64,000 nt of DNA from CAVVYA01 sp963752345 (GCA_963752345.1 CAVVYA010000006.1:352516-416515); one strand, 5' to 3'. Counted from the first letter of the stretch, positions 1 to 8,593 are shown. Made by a program: numbers and translations. Notes: generated from the letters alone by a model not told the origin.

Positions 1-434
1 TTCTGCGGGGGCGCCACTTTCGGCTTTTATCTCTTCTTCTCTCGTGCGGAAGCCGACTTCAATCAGGCTAAGGCGTTCTTTGATGAACCGATCCGCCGAG
101 CTGGTGCCATCGAAAGGCTTTAACGCCCAATTCTCACATACCATGTTAATACCCCACATGCCGGTCACGGTGTGGGCCTTGCCCTGTAACACGTTTTGAT
201 AGGAATAGGCCGTCGGCGAAAGGCTTTTTAGCCCGAGCTCCATTGAGAGCCGGCTATGGATATCGGACCAAAATTCTTTGCCCCGCTGGTGCTCGTTTCC
301 GTTGACGTAATAAGGACAGACTTGTTCAGAGAGGATCCGATAGCTCTGCACGATGAGCCGGCGATCACGTTCCACGAATAAGTCTGCGCAGTGCCGACTT
401 CTGAGTAGCGATACGCAAAAATGTCCGTCAGCAT
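1..434 (-). CDS. Partial gene resembling the N-terminal domain of AbiJ-type abortive-infection proteins
   Basis: The 3' end lies beyond position 1. From the ATG at 434 the product begins MLTDIFAYRY. After an apparent frameshift near 385, another frame continues to the window edge with features such as ERDRRLIVQSYRILSEQ, FWSDIHSRLSMELGLKSLSP and ADRFIKERLSLIEVGFR. This pattern (an opening LTDIFAYRY, a conserved central DRRLLVQ..RILSEQ block, then SADRFIKERLSLIE) is what I recall for the N-terminal domain of AbiJ-like anti-phage proteins; it is recognition from memory, not a search. The C-terminal effector part is not visible. The gene sits at the far end of an integrase/AlpA/Rep element, a usual place for defence cargo. 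Confidence 0.42.
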
Positions 435-599
435 GGCGTTACTTACCCGTTCAGTGGCAGGGCATCATGCCGCTCTGACACCTTACACACAAGCGGCCCG
501 AGGTTACCCCATGAGTGCCTTCCAGCCGGTTGTTCTAGCCGCACCAGCGCGAAAACCGGACCGGCGCCCTCGGGTTGACACCGGCCCTGAAGTTTTCAC

Positions 600-902
600 C
601 TAATTGGCCCGACTCACCGACGATTGCCCTCCTTCCGATTCGGAAACGAAACTAGTGTAAGACACACCTAGTTCGTTCTGAATCGCCTCCCAAACGCCGC
701 AGATGAGGAATTCCCATTCACCATCGTCGTTACCTCGCATTTGCAGTCCGCCTGCTTGAAGAACTTCCGTAGGAAACTTCGCCGCGAATCTCGCCCAGCC
801 GTTCGAGTTATACATCACCAGCGTTGCAAGGCCGTTTTCTAAATCTTGCTCATTCGTGAGTAATTCAAACTGGAGTTCCGTGGGCGCAAATTTGCTACTC
901 AT
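600..902 (-). CDS. Hypothetical protein (100 aa)
   Basis: Not recognised. A soluble, slightly acidic protein starting MSSKFAPTELQFELLTNEQ with no signal peptide or membrane segment. Its ATG overlaps the stop of the upstream gene by four bases, so the two are probably translationally coupled and belong to one operon. Normal codon use and the coupling argue for a real gene. It lies between the iteron block and the AbiJ-like gene of the integrated element, so it is accessory cargo of unknown role. Confidence 0.5.
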   Translation of the reverse strand: MSSKFAPTELQFELLTNEQDLENGLATLVMYNSNGWARFAAKFPTEVLQAGGLQMRGNDDGEWEFLICGVWEAIQNELGVSYTSFVSESEGGQSSVSRAN

Positions 903-1168
903 TCTTCGGCTCCTTCATCATCGGAACGGAGGAAATGCTCGACATCATCCAAGGTCCATGAGCAGACCCAGTGATTCGACAGGGCTGCGTTCACGGTGCC
1001 GCCGCACTTAGGGTCGACCACCGGGTACAAACCAAAATCCGGTCGGTCAGGATTTCGGGTGCGGCTTTTGCACAACCGGTACCCATATCCGGCGCACGCC
1101 CGGCGCGCTCGTTGCTCACGGCACTTTTCATCGGCATCCGAATCTCGCTCGAAACCCACAATGCTCAT
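899..1168 (-). CDS. Hypothetical protein (89 aa), cysteine-containing
   Basis: Not recognised. An ATG at 1174 touches a perfect AGAGGAG, which is too close; the ATG at 1168 (MSIVGFERDSDADEK) is seven bases from the same motif and is the better start. The product has a basic, Arg-rich first half with scattered Cys, and an acidic C-terminus (LDDVEHFLRSDDEGAEE). It overlaps the next gene by four bases and is transcribed away from the iterons. Possibly a small regulatory or zinc-binding protein, but no motif supports a specific function. Confidence 0.5.
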   Translation of the reverse strand: MSIVGFERDSDADEKCREQRARRACAGYGYRLCKSRTRNPDRPDFGLYPVVDPKCGGTVNAALSNHWVCSWTLDDVEHFLRSDDEGAEE

Positions 1169-1386
1169 TTTCATTCTCCTCTAAGGTTCAGAAGCACGGC
1201 ACGTAATCCGGCAAAGTGCAGCTCATCTGCCTTGCCGAATTCACTTGGAAGAATGCGAAGCGCGAAGCTCTTTCTTCCATTAAAGGGATAGGTCTGATCG
1301 TCATGTCTGGTCGTAGATTTTGTTTATAGGTGCCGTTTCTCGGTGGTTTGATCCTTGTCCCCCACCGACTTCGGCGTTTTCCGCAT

Positions 1387-1488
1387 GGAAAGACGCACAG
1401 AGGTGCATGGAAAGACACACAGACACCTGTGGAAAGACACACAGCGGTTTTCGAGCTTTTTCACGAGTTCCCATGGAAAGACACACAG
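1387..1488 (+). repeat. Iteron-like direct repeats with 22-bp spacing
   Basis: The 14-mer GGAAAGACRCACAG occurs at 1387-1400, 1409-1422, 1431-1444 and 1475-1488. The starts are 22, 22 and 44 bp apart, so all copies lie on one face of the helix and one position (1453) is vacant or degenerate. Two-turn spacing next to a putative initiator gene is the architecture of iteron replication origins. The block lies just past the end of the putative rep gene on the minus strand. No coding role is apparent. Confidence 0.6.
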
Positions 1489-1501
1489 CCGGCATCACTA
1501 C

Positions 1502-2786
1502 TCACCTTTCGAGAGCGCACTCGTTGAACCAGACCCAATTTCGGTCGCATTCCATCACGTATGCCTTTCGCAATCGTCGGCCGAAAAAGGTCCAGACTTT
1601 CAGCCAGGCGGCGTGGAGCCGCCGCCGCGCTTCGGCAAATGGATAGGCGTCGCAGATGCCGAGCTTGCGGATGAACGGGCGAAACCTGAGTTTTCGGTGG
1701 TCGTCGTAGATCGTCCGCCCAAAGGCGAGCAGCACGCCGAGGAGATTGATCGTCGCCGCCGATCGTCGCGGAACCGGCAACGGGATTTCGACCCAATAGC
1801 CCGGATACGGCGCTGCCCACTCGGTCGCCACTTCGATCTCGATACCGCCTTTTGCGAACCGGATAGCGGTGATGGCGGGACCGAGGCGGCGGCGTGTGCG
1901 CTTCTCCTTGGTTACGGGATCGGTACCAGGCACGATGATCGATCCTGAGCAGGCCCCAATAGCGCAGGGAGGCCTCTACAGCGCGGCGGTTGGCCGCCAT
2001 GGCGTTCAGGCCGACGCGGCGCAGCAGCTCGGCCCAGGACGCATATCGGAGCGTCACCGTCTTAGGGAGTGGCTTTTCACTCCACAGCTTGCGCCCACGC
2101 CGATAACCGTACTTTCCAGCGAATCGCTCGGGGTCTTTGTATATTTCCCCTCGTGAAAACCCATTCTCTTCGTCAGCACCGTCCCAGAATTCCTGGATCG
2201 GGAAGGCGAGTTTCAGTCGAGGCCGCTTGGCAGACTCACCGCATTTCTTGCGCTTGCGATAGTCCACTAGGGCTATCCGATATTCCCGGCGAAATCGTTC
2301 CTGCTTTTCCACATGCTGCGCGCCGACTTTCTTTCGGAACCGGTGCGCGCGATGGGCGAGCTGGTCTTGGGCGTCAGCTAAGAGCCGATATAGTACCTGC
2401 AGGTTCATCGGCGTAGGCGCATGGCGATATTCGACATCCGCAGTGCCGGATAGCAGCAGCGTCACCACAGATTCATCGCCGTCACGTATCAAGATGTGGC
2501 GCACGGTTTTGCCGCCGCCGAACGAGCGCCATTCCGTTCCGAGCCTGCTATCCCGGCACAATGGCCAGTTCGCGAAATTTTTACAGAGCCGCAGGTAGGG
2601 CAGCGGATCAATGCGCAGGCCGTATCGGCGCGCAGATCCTCGCGTTGCCTTTCGCGACTTACGACGCTTACCTGCGGCCTTGATCCTGGGGGTGTCGGAT
2701 TTTAACATCGCACCCGTCGTGCTTCGAACAACGACATAACTTCTCCTTCGCCCGGGCTCGCACCCCGGGCGGTTCTTTTCTGCCAT
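1502..2786 (-). CDS. Putative replication initiator (Rep-like), frameshifted
   Basis: The first frame runs from the ATG at 2786 and the product continues in another frame from about 1933 to 1502, consistent with one extra base near 1931. The N-terminus is very basic (GKRRKSRKATRGSARR). The middle contains a possible winged-helix segment around RYASWAELLRRVGLNAMAANRRAVEASLRYWG. The call rests mainly on context: the gene starts immediately after an AlpA-like gene and ends 14 bp from four iteron-like repeats. I do not recognise a named Rep family, and another DNA-binding function is possible. Confidence 0.4.
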
Positions 2787-3119
2787 TCAGATTTTCAATT
2801 GTTGCGCGATCAGTTGCCGAACGCGCTCGCGCACGACCGACAGGGGAAATAACTGGGTTTGCGCTGTCCCCATTTTTATCGGCCGCGGGAATATCCCCAC
2901 ATCTACCCAGCGCCGCAGCGTCTCCTTGGAGATGTCAAACACCTTTGCGGTGTGGCTGAAGCTCATCATCTGAAGGGGATGATTTTCGCGCTCGAGAAAG
3001 TCCAACAGCTGCGCATACGCGGCAGCGGCCTTTGCCGACGCCTCTGCAATCAGATCATTTGGAATTTCGGGCGTAGATTCCGTCGCGGAATCAGTTTTCG
3101 TCGGGCGTACATGGCTCAT
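2787..3119 (-). CDS. AlpA/MerR-type helix-turn-helix protein (excisionase-like)
   Basis: A 110-residue protein whose second half carries a helix-turn-helix: MSFSHTAKVFDISKETLRRW followed by VDVGIFPRPIKMG, the layout of AlpA/excisionase-type winged-helix proteins (a helix-turn-helix, then a GxFPxPIK-like wing). The N-terminal half is Ala-rich and probably helical. In satellites and integrative elements such proteins activate integrase or replication genes, or act as recombination directionality factors. The putative rep gene begins directly at its stop, so the two form one transcript. Confidence 0.6.
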   Translation of the reverse strand: MSHVRPTKTDSATESTPEIPNDLIAEASAKAAAAYAQLLDFLERENHPLQMMSFSHTAKVFDISKETLRRWVDVGIFPRPIKMGTAQTQLFPLSVVRERVRQLIAQQLKI

Positions 3120-3300
3120 GGTCAGGAGACTCCTTCAGCACGAGCCGACACCAAGGGCGTCGGCCCTGATTTGGGATTCTCCTCCGTTGGCCACGAGCTA
3201 TGCGAAGCAGGGAGCTATTCAGGGGCACGAAGCCGCCGCGAGGGCGGGCGTGGGAGGCAACCGCGATAATGAGCAGGGTTACGGCGACCTGCAAACGGTT

Positions 3301-3392
3301 CCTATCGGTTGCCGGCCACGTGCCGAATTTTGTCACAGCGAGTTCTAAGAAAAATGTATGTCACAGCGCGACCGATTTAAAAAACCGATAGG
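3301..3392. repeat. Inverted repeat and direct repeats upstream of the AlpA-like gene
   Basis: CCTATCGGTT (3301-3310) and its exact reverse complement AACCGATAGG (3383-3392) bracket an AT-richer stretch. Inside are two copies of TGTCACAGCG (3331-3340 and 3359-3368), 28 bp apart. The block lies in the gap 3120-3556, which holds no convincing gene, upstream of the minus-strand AlpA-like gene. It may be a promoter/operator region or part of a replication or recombination site; the sequence does not decide. Confidence 0.4.
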
Positions 3393-3556
3393 TCGGGGGC
3401 CTGCATCCTTCGGTGTGCGGCACCGGACCGCTGGGACGGGCCCCCAATTACCTCAAAATGGCGCCCTGCAGCGGCATAGGGCGTTCGCCCGCCTCACAGG
3501 CCCGGGGAATGCCGCTTGCTACTGAACCCGCCCCATTTTGGACCGGCGTAAGGGGC

Positions 3557-3874
3557 ATGTTTGTTTCGGAATTTAAGGAATACCCAGGCGTTGATCCCGG
3601 GGCGGGCGGTCCCGCAATTTGGTTCATGCCCAAAAGACGCCGATGGACGCCGGTTGATGAGTTTGAAGAGCGGACGATTGAAAACGCCGCCTACTACACG
3701 ACCTGCGAATTCCTGGGCGTCGGAAAATATCGGCGACGTAAATTCGACGAGCTCTCCGACGCCATCGCCGACGCCATGCAACAGCCACAACGGCTGGTTT
3801 ACGCGGTGACCGCGAAAGGGCGATCAATCGTCATAGTGCGAGAACGGTGGCCCGGCGGGTCGGCGCACCGCTGA
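3557..3874 (+). CDS. Hypothetical protein (105 aa)
   Basis: Not recognised. I chose the internal ATG at 3557 (MFVSEFKEYPGVDPGAGGP) because upstream in-frame sequence to 3413 looks non-coding. The product is mixed alpha/beta with a basic patch (MPKRRRWTPVDEFEERTIEN) and a C-terminal beta-like stretch (RLVYAVTAKGRSIVIVRERW). Its stop abuts the integrase stop on the opposite strand, so the two genes converge with no room for a terminator. Probably a small accessory gene of the element. Confidence 0.45.
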   Translation: MFVSEFKEYPGVDPGAGGPAIWFMPKRRRWTPVDEFEERTIENAAYYTTCEFLGVGKYRRRKFDELSDAIADAMQQPQRLVYAVTAKGRSIVIVRERWPGGSAHR

Positions 3875-5169
3875 TCAAGTTGCCTTCCGACGCTTCCGCT
3901 TCAACTCGACTACGTTCGCGGACGGGGGACTGACGATGCGTTTGATCATCGCTTCCAGCTTCTCGAGCGCTTCCTTCTTTTCGGACAAGTAATTCCATCT
4001 GTCGTAAACGCCTTCCACGCCGGGAATGACATGGCCGAGGACGCGTTCGGAAATATCAGGTCGAACACCGGCTCGTGACATGAGGGTTTTGCACGTGCGT
4101 CGTACGTCGTGCACCGTCCAATGCGGCATCGGCTTCACCTTGGCTGGATCTTCACCAGCTTCTGCTGCCCTTTGCCGCATCATTTCCAATGCCGCAGCAT
4201 CCAGTTGGCGTTTGCCTTTGGAGAAAGAATTGAATCCGTTCCGCCCGTTCAAGGTGAAAATCAGATCGGACTCGTCTATCTGCGGCTGTGCGTTGATCAC
4301 GGCTATGGCGGGGTCGGTCAGCGGCACGTAATGCGGACGCTTGGTTTTGTAACGCTCCGCAGGAATTGTCCAAACGTGCTCGCCATCGATCTCGGTGCGC
4401 AGCATGTCGGAAACATCGGAGCGTCGTTGTGCAGTGAGAAAAAGCTGCTTCAACACCTGGCCAAACATTCCACTCGAAGGGAGCAGGGGCCAGATGATCC
4501 GGATTTCATCGTCGGAAAGAATGCGATCGCGCTGCCGCTCCTTGGCCTTCGTCCGTTTCATGCCTCTCACGATGGGCGAGCGAAAGCGTTCGTCTTTGGC
4601 TGCAAACCAGTTAAACATTCGGCTGATATGGGCCAAGGCGCGGTCGGCCATGACGGCTCCGCCCTTCAGCTTCTTGCCGCTCTTGCCCTTCAACCCGCCG
4701 TCTTCGATTTGATCGAGCAGATCGTTCACATCGCGACGTCGAATATCGGTGATCAGCTTATTGCCCCAAGCGGGGATCACATATCGGTCGAATATTCGCT
4801 GCTTTCTCTCGCGGTGCGGGTCTTGCTGCCTTCACGCTTCATGTAGTCCGCCACAACGGACTTGATGCAGTCGTCCTTCTTGGTTCCTTGTCGCGTGGCA
4901 GGTGACCTTTTTTCGCGTTGGTGACAATGTCGATGACCTTCTTGCGCGCTTCTGCAAGGGTCAGCGACTTGGGATCGTTGCTGTGAGGATCGTAGAAGCC
5001 CAGCGGTTGGTAATGGGGTTTGCTGTCGACGTAGTAGAACGCAACGCCGAGTCCGTTTGCCGCGATGCGACAAGCGCAGTACCAACTCGCGGTCGAAGTA
5101 GGTCACTTGACCTTTTGGGGGCGGTTTGATGTTTCGAACGAAGGCGTGGGTGAGTTTTTGCATGGGCAT
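3875..5169 (-). CDS. P4-type tyrosine recombinase (integrase), N-terminal half frameshifted
   Basis: The catalytic half is one open frame (4780-3875). It shows the tyrosine-recombinase residues: Arg in LTAQRRSDVSDM, His and Arg in VHDVRRTCK, His in ERVLGHVIPG and the nucleophile Tyr in GVYDRWNY. The N-terminal arm-binding (DUF4102-like) part starts MQKLTHAFVRNIKPPPKGQ and is broken by several frameshifts between 4780 and 5080; pieces such as HYQPLGFYDPHSNDPKSLTL and AEARKKVIDIVT are legible in another frame. It catalyses integration and excision at the attachment site. The gene begins about 180 bp from the tRNA-like att sequence and reads away from it. Confidence 0.85.
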
Positions 5170-5196
5170 CGGGCAGTGACTTTAGTGAGTGGTAAT

Positions 5197-5252
5197 GCAA
5201 GTGGTGATGTAAGCCACTTGCCTGTGCTTGCCCACGCTTGCCTATCCTTGCC
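5197..5252. repeat. Helically phased short repeats beside the integrase start (candidate arm sites)
   Basis: CTTGCC occurs four times at 5218, 5227, 5237 and 5247, nine to ten bases apart. It overlaps a stem-loop formed by GCAAGTGG (5197-5204) and CCACTTGC (5214-5221). The block lies between the integrase start codon and the att-like sequence, where arm-type integrase or excisionase binding sites are expected. The assignment is inference from position and phasing. Confidence 0.42.
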
Positions 5253-5348
5253 CCTCAGTTCACAGCCTAGAACAATGATTTACTGGGTATAATAGGATCT
5301 AGTTACCCGCCCTTACGCCCCTGTGCAGGGCCTTGTATACTGACTCTT

Positions 5349-5402
5349 AATCAGCGAGTACAAGGTTTGAGTCCTGTGCGCCCACCATTCCCTAATCGCT
5401 TG
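5349..5402 (+). other. Attachment-site repeat from a tRNA-Lys 3' end (att copy 1)
   Basis: From about 5342 the sequence has an anticodon arm with loop CTCTTAA (anticodon CTT, Lys), a degenerate T arm and a 3' end CGCCCACCA. No D arm or 5' acceptor strand lies upstream, so this is a tRNA fragment and not a gene. The 54 bases from 5349 match 9377-9431 with a few differences, and the last 25 (5378-5402) are identical. The position next to an integrase marks it as an att site. Confidence 0.6.
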
Positions 5403-5403
5403 T

Positions 5404-6409
5404 TAGAGCGTGATTGTTTCAGACTGAAGCATATCCAGCGTTGGTGAGGTAGTTGGCGCATTCGCTCGGCGTGAAGCGGTCGAGGAGCACGCCGATGCGT
5501 CGCCATGTCGCTTCGATGGTGCGGGCATCGAGTTTGCGCAGCAGGGTCTTGAGCTTGGCGAAGACCTGCTCGATGGGATTGAGGTCTGGCGAGTAGGCCG
5601 GCAGGAACAGGAGCTTGGCTCCGGCGGCGCGAATGGCGCGGCGGATGGCTTGGCCCTTGTGGCTGCCGAGGTTGTCCATGACGACGATGTCGCCGGGTCG
5701 CAGGGTCGGGACGAGGACCTGTTCGACATAGGCGAGGAAGCTCTGGCCGTTGATCGGGCCATCGATGACGCAGGGGGCCTCGATGCGATCGCAGCGCAGC
5801 GCGGCCAGGAAGGTCAGGGTGCGCCAGCCTTGTGCGGCACTTTGGCGACCAGGCGTGTGCCGCGAGCGCACCGGCCGTGGCGGCGCGTCATGTTGGTCTT
5901 GGCCCAGGTCTCGTCGATGAAGACCAGGCGCTTCGGGTCAATCCGGCCTTGATACTTCTTCCACTGCGCCCGCCGCCGCGCCACGTCCGGCCGATCCTGC
6001 TCGGCGGCGTGCAGGCTTTTTTTTGAAGCTGATGCCTTCGTGCTCGAACAGATGCCAGACCGCATAGTAGCTGACCGCGATCCCGCGATCGGCAAGCTCG
6101 GCGACCAACGCCCGCAATGTGATATCCGGCTTCTCGGCGAGCCGCGCGGAAAAGCCAATCGCGTTCGCCCGCCAGAGCATAAGGCCGGTGACCGCCCATC
6201 GGCCGCGCCGCCGGACTGCCCACCGCGCGAAAGCGCTGCGACCACTTCACCACGCTCGACACGCTCACCCCGAACCGCGCCGCAACCTCCCGGCAGGTCG
6301 AACCGGCTGCCACCGCGTCAACAACCCGTTCTCGAAGATCCAAGGAATAAGGGCGCCCCTTCATGCCGGCCTCCTCTTCAGCCAGCACCTTAAATCACAC
6401 TTCGCTGCC
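5404..6409 (-). mobile_element. IS630-family element, copy 1 (degenerate)
   Basis: The left end is TAGAGCGTGATTG at 5404, adjoining the att repeat. The right boundary is where the second IS begins at 6410. The element encodes one IS630-type DDE transposase on the minus strand. The sequence upstream of its transposase matches the equivalent stretch of copy 2 (TGTGATTTAAG...TGCTGGCTG) and then stops, so its outer right terminus has been lost or overwritten by copy 2. It differs from copy 2 at many positions, so the two are separate IS types and not a recent duplication. Confidence 0.7.
5419..6364 (-). pseudogene. IS630-family transposase (several frame changes)
   Basis: Starts MKGRPYSLDLRERVVDAVAAG with an N-terminal helix-turn-helix (REVAARFGVSVSSVVKWSQR). 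The DDE residues are visible in VFIDETWAK, VVMDNLGSHKG and DLNPIEQVF. The frame changes near 6190, at an eight-base A run (coding strand) near 6017, and near 5830. The A-run change is shared with copy 2 and may be functional slippage; the other two look like damage or sequence error. It ends NYLTNAGYASV. Confidence 0.7.
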
Positions 6410-7494
6410 TAGAGCATGAATTGTCTTAATTGAATTGAGGGATTCCCTTGGGGGCGCTGTTGTGATTTAAGATGCTGGCTGGATAGGAGGTCAGCATCCG
6501 ATGGTGAAGCCGTATTCGGAGGATTTGCGCATTCGGGTGGTTCGGCGGGTCGAGGCCGGGCACTCGGTACGGGAGGTGGCCGAGACGTTCGGGGTGAGCG
6601 TTTCGAGCGTGGTGAAGTGGTCGCAGCGCAAGCGTCAGACCGGCAGCGTGGCGGCCAAGCCGATGGGCAGGCGGCAGGCGCGGTTGCTGGCGGCGCAGCG
6701 GGACTGGATGCTGGCGCGGCTCGCGGCGAAGCCGGACGTGACGTTGCGCGCGTTGGTCAACGAACTGAACGCCCGCGCGGTGAGGGCGAGCTACGGTTCG
6801 GTGTGGCGGCTGCTGAACGACGAAGGTGTCAGCTTCAAAAAAAAGCCTGCACGCCAGCGAACAAGACCGGCCTGACGTCGCCCGGCGACGCGTCCGTTGG
6901 AAGACCCATCAGGGGAAGCTCGACGCCGCCCGGCTGGTCTTCATCGATGAGACCTGGGCCAAGACTAACATGACGCGCACCCATGGCCGGTGTGCGCGCG
7001 GCCAGCGGCTGATCGCCAAGGTGCCGCACGGACACTGGCGGACGTTGACCTTCTTGGCGGCCCTGCGCGTAGATCGGATCGACGCACCCTGCGTTCTCGA
7101 CGGCCCGATCAATGGCAAGAATTCCTCGCCTACGTCGAGCAGATCCTGGTGCCGACGCTGTCGGCCGGCGACATCGTCATCATGGACAACCTCGGCAGCC
7201 ACAAGGGACAGTCCGTGCGGCGCGCCATCCGGGCGGCCGGCGCCAAGCTCTTCTTCCTGCCACCCTACAGTCCCGACCTCAACCCGATCGAGCAGGTCTT
7301 CGCCAAACTCAAGACCCTCCTGCGCAAAGCCGACGAACGCTCCGTCGAAGCAACCTGGCGCCGCATCGGCACCTTGCTCGACCGCTTCACACCCGCCGAA
7401 TGTGCCAACTACCTTCGCAATGCCGGATACACGTCAATCTGAATGGATCACGCTCTAGGGGAATCCCGATTCATCTAAAGACGATCATGCTCTA
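6410..7494 (+). mobile_element. IS630-family element, copy 2, with terminal inverted repeats
   Basis: The ends are imperfect inverted repeats of about 40 bp, beginning TAGAGCATGA at 6410 and ending TCATGCTCTA at 7494, with a GGGATTCCC block in each arm. The TA at each extremity fits the TA target duplication of the IS630/Tc1 group. The length of about 1,085 bp is typical. It carries a single transposase locus in orientation opposite to copy 1. Confidence 0.75.
6501..7442 (+). CDS. IS630-family transposase, two overlapping frames
   Basis: OrfA (6501-6875) starts MVKPYSEDLRIRVVRRVEAG and carries the helix-turn-helix. The reading moves to a second frame at an AAAAAAAA run (6837-6844), giving SLHASEQDRPDVARRR and the catalytic FIDETW. 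After a probable one-base deletion near 7113 the third segment supplies VIMDNLGSHKG and NPIEQVF, completing the DDE triad. With seven A's the first two frames would be continuous, so slippage on the A tract would produce the full enzyme. Both IS copies keep eight A's. Confidence 0.75.
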
Positions 7495-7731
7495 GCCGCG
7501 CGGCACGCCTGCGCTTGGCGGTGCAGTTCGCGCGGCCGCGGCGGGGCGGAATAGCCGCAGCCTCGACGAGCCACCGAACGGAATCGCCGTCGCGACCGCT
7601 CGGCTGTTCGCCCTGGTGAAACGGCCGATCAGTTCGGAATTGAGATCGACCGCGATCTCGCCCCTCAATTCTGGGTCAGCACGCCGATCTATGGTCGTAT
7701 TCAGAGCCCGCGCGCGGGTCGGCTCAGCCAT
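7492..7731 (-). pseudogene. Hypothetical gene truncated by IS630 insertion
   Basis: An open frame starts at the ATG at 7731 (MAEPTRARALNTTIDRRADP) and runs into the right end of IS copy 2, whose terminal CTAG supplies the stop codon. The original 3' end is therefore missing. The visible 79 residues include LNSELIGRFTRANSRAVATA and no recognisable domain. It is preceded by a hairpin that probably terminates the gene upstream of it on the same strand. Confidence 0.45.
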
Positions 7732-7738
7732 GATATCA

Positions 7739-7762
7739 CCGGGGGCTTTCCTCAGCCCCCGG
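7739..7762 (-). terminator. GC-rich hairpin after the coiled-coil gene
   Basis: CCGGGGGCT and AGCCCCCGG form a perfect 9-bp stem with a six-base loop, 15 bp past the stop of the minus-strand gene 7777-8203. There is no strong T run, so it may be a weak terminator or a transcript-stabilising hairpin. Confidence 0.45.
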
Positions 7763-7776
7763 CCACACACGACGAG

Positions 7777-8203
7777 TCAAGCTGCCCGCGTGGCACGCGC
7801 GACGTCCGCGTCCTTGCGGGCCAACCAGGCTTCGAGTGAAGCTTCCTCAGCCTCATCTATGGCGGCCAACGCCATGAACGCCGTGGCTGCGGCGTAGCGT
7901 TCGGCGCTTTCGGCGCGGCTTTGCAGCTTGGACATATCCCTCTTGCTCTTCCACTCAGCGATCTTCTCTTGGGCTGAGGCCTTACGTTCATCCACCCATT
8001 TCTTTATGTCCGCGCGCGCTGTCGTCACCGTTGCCCGGTTCTGATCGATGCGCTTCTTGACGCTATCCAACTGACCTCGCACATCCTGCTCGGCGGTTTG
8101 CACGTTGCTGTCGATTTTCGTCTTCAGCGACTGCATGTTGTTATCAATGCTTGTGAGCTTGACACGAAGATTCTTCGCAGAACTGATCGATGCGTTCGCT
8201 CAT
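7777..8203 (-). CDS. Alpha-helical coiled-coil protein, frameshifted near the start
   Basis: The likely start is the ATG at 8203 (MSERIDQFCEE), preceded by a good AGGAG. One extra base near 8171 shifts the frame, after which LRVKLTSIDNNMQSLKTKID continues without interruption. The body is charged, heptad-like helix rich in Lys, Glu, Asp and Ala (KKRIDQNRATVTTARADIKK), with an Ala-rich C-terminus. No signal peptide or membrane segment. The family is not recognised; it could bind DNA, membranes or granules. Confidence 0.55.
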
Positions 8204-8593
8204 GGCGGGTTCTCCTAAGGAGTGGAGACGTCATTAAAGTGATAAGAGGTGCGCGGGCATTGACCTGGATCAACGTCATCATGGAACGTGAACCGTCGAG
8301 CGGGCGCGCGACCTTTTCGTTGAAGCGCTTACGATTTCCGCCGTGAATTGCGTTGCTCAGCGGCCCCACGATCGCCAGAACCCAGCGCCCAGATCTGTCC
8401 TTATCGGCCCACCATCCTTTCAAGCCTTTAGCGCTGGTCGCGCGGCGACTGTCCAACGCGCTGCGGCGGCGGACTGTCAAACTCGGCGTTTGCGGAGCGT
8501 TCAGTCGCCGCCGCGAGCCGTGGCGAGGTGCCCGTTTCCGTTTCACCGCCGTAGCGCGCGAATTGAGGCCTTGCGGCCGGGGTACGAGCGCGC
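8204..8593. other. No gene seen
   Basis: About 390 bp without a convincing coding frame; the frames that are open look like chance GC-rich ORFs without ribosome-binding sites. No tRNA, terminator or repeat was recognised. Confidence 0.4.

Noticed and set aside
5301..5392. A complete tRNA-Lys gene at the att site
   Set aside because: Only the anticodon arm and 3' half can be folded. No D arm or 5' acceptor strand matching CGCCC is present within 80 bp upstream, and the T stem has mismatches.
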